A stretch of 64,000 nt of DNA from Acidobacteriota bacterium (GTDB taxonomy: Bacteria; Acidobacteriota; Polarisedimenticolia; Polarisedimenticolales; Polarisedimenticolaceae): NCBI GenBank assembly GCA_029861955.1, contig JAOTYK010000014.1, positions 54,474 through 118,473 of the forward strand, in the 5' to 3' direction. Positions 63,104 to 64,000 of this stretch are shown piece after piece. The notes beneath the pieces are model-generated. The model was given only the letters and a program-made list of their open reading frames with translations, was not told the DNA's origin and searched no databases. Numbering within the stretch: the stretch's first letter is position 1; each line of letters opens with the position of its first letter. The translations under genes and the position numbers were made by a program.

Positions 63104-64000
63104 CTAGCCCGAGATCCTTCCGGCAAACAGCCGCTCGGCGAGGAAATCTTGCCAGGTCCAGAGCGATGACGTCAGCCCGACCCGCATCGCCGGCGAGATC
63201 AGCTCGGGCCTTCGCTCTGTCATGCGCTTGATGAAGTTCCGCCAGATCGCAAAGAGCATCGCCCTGCCGTTTACGTTGGCACTCTTGCGACCAAACGCGA
63301 TGGTTTCCCGACGATGATGAGCCTGACAGTGCCGAATCAACTTGTGCAGCAGATCGGCGGCAAACATCGCCTGATCCCGTTTTCTGGCGACGGTCTTGTG
63401 ATGATCCGGCGATCGATCCGGGTTGGCGTGTATCGAGTGGCGAATGAGGGTGCCTGATCTGACCCGACGGTTGAGTCTGTTGATAGCGGCGCGATAGGCT
63501 GGATGATCATCGCTGATCAGGTCGAGCCCCTCGGGGCTCCTACTCAGGAGTCTTTCCAGCGTGTTGCAGGTGGAATCGACCCGGACACCGGGCGTCGTCG
63601 GGTCAGGGATGCGCTTCAGCATTCGCTTGCGCCGACTGCGTCGGCGAGACCCTCGGTAGCGCATCCCATCGACGGCGTAAACAAACCAGGACTGTTGCCC
63701 GACGGCGGTACCTATCGCCAGGCGCTCCATCTGAGATCGCACGAACGTCTCAAAATGATCGAACACGACCGGCTCTTTGATCGTTCCCAGCTGTTCCAGG
63801 GACGCCCGATGAAACAAGTCGGCGTGGCGGCCGAGACGCACACTCATCGTCATGACGGTCGAGGGTGAGCAGCCCAGATACCGGGCGATCTGGCGATGGG
63901 CCGACCCTGCCACCAGCAATCCGGCGACGGGTCGCAGCAGCTCCGGCCGCTTGAGGTAGTAACTCGTGGCAAACGACTGACGGGAGAATGTGCGTTGCAC
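63104..64000 (-). mobile_element. IS1/IS1595-like DDE transposase gene, cut by the window end
   Basis: The frame is open to the last base of the window, so the N-terminus lies outside. 298 residues are visible, starting QRTFSRQSFATSYYLKRPEL, which follows the zinc-ribbon end of IS1/IS1595-type transposases. A helix-turn-helix (HRQIARYLGCSPSTV) and a catalytic core follow, with VVFDHFET (first acidic), VYAVDGMRY, LISDDHPAYRAAI (second acidic) and a late basic segment. Codons and GC resemble the host, and there is no stop in the visible part. It may be intact. Confidence 0.75.

Overview
The window is about 64 kb of high-GC, gene-dense bacterial chromosome with many 1-4 bp gene overlaps, ATG/GTG/TTG starts, Sec signal peptides, one clear lipobox and large secreted multidomain proteins. 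This fits a Gram-negative, non-sporulating, respiring heterotroph. The gene mix (hydantoinase/oxoprolinase, DUF164-YggS pair, MMPL exporter, thrombospondin type 3 and ASH-type surface proteins, hut and PLP decarboxylase genes) suggests Acidobacteriota or a neighbouring environmental phylum. There is no rRNA gene or marker that settles this, so the assignment is a low-confidence inference.

Layout. 1-4.9 kb: two PH-domain membrane proteins, a ClpX-like AAA+ ATPase, a membrane protein, a nitroreductase and endonuclease III. 4.8-10.8 kb (minus): glutamate dehydrogenase, a fused 5-oxoprolinase/hydantoinase and a ROK sugar kinase. 10.9-14 kb: secreted M1 aminopeptidase. 14.1-18.4 kb: pentose phosphate block, tkt facing zwf-pgl. 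18.4-23.5 kb: CdsA-like and PlsC-like lipid genes, a close bacterial relative of iodotyrosine deiodinase, a hemerythrin and an SpmA-SpmB fusion. 23.5-26 kb: candidate structured small RNA with terminator, DUF164 zinc ribbon protein, YggS, and a zinc-finger membrane protein. 26.1-28.9 kb (minus): three exported proteins (Kazal-like, pentein lipoprotein, thrombospondin type 3 calcium binder).

29.1-32.6 kb is an accessory island. Two 205-bp direct repeats (3 mismatches) flank a visibly lower-GC block. That block holds the 3' end of a cupin gene, an Asp/Glu racemase, a PNPOx-fold protein, an SRPBCC protein and a 3'-truncated gene; both edge genes are cut exactly at the repeats. The repeat contains the stop codon of an IS91/Y2-type transposase fragment, so it looks like the 3' end of that element. 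A decayed 3' half of tRNA-Asn lies just beyond it.

32.8-40.9 kb: divIVA-hutI, a small anchored protein, YjbQ, a zinc ribbon protein, then MMPL transporter-uppP-aromatic amino acid decarboxylase behind a good sigma70-like promoter. 41-48.3 kb: a giant subtilisin-like surface protease. 48.3-54.4 kb is the most unusual functional block: two divergent operons containing three separate Rieske fusions (Rieske-ThDP enzyme, Rieske-glutamate synthase-like, ferric reductase-like membrane domain-Rieske). They share an intergenic region with a perfect 8-bp inverted repeat. 54.4-64 kb: SDR, a large secreted carboxypeptidase-regulatory-like protein, HrpB helicase, two small membrane proteins, a DgcN/DgcA-like pair and a transposase cut by the window end.

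Glutamate chemistry recurs: oxoprolinase plus glutamate dehydrogenase, imidazolonepropionase, a glutamate synthase-like protein, DgcN/DgcA-like proteins and a captured Asp/Glu racemase. This is an inferred theme, not a demonstrated pathway.
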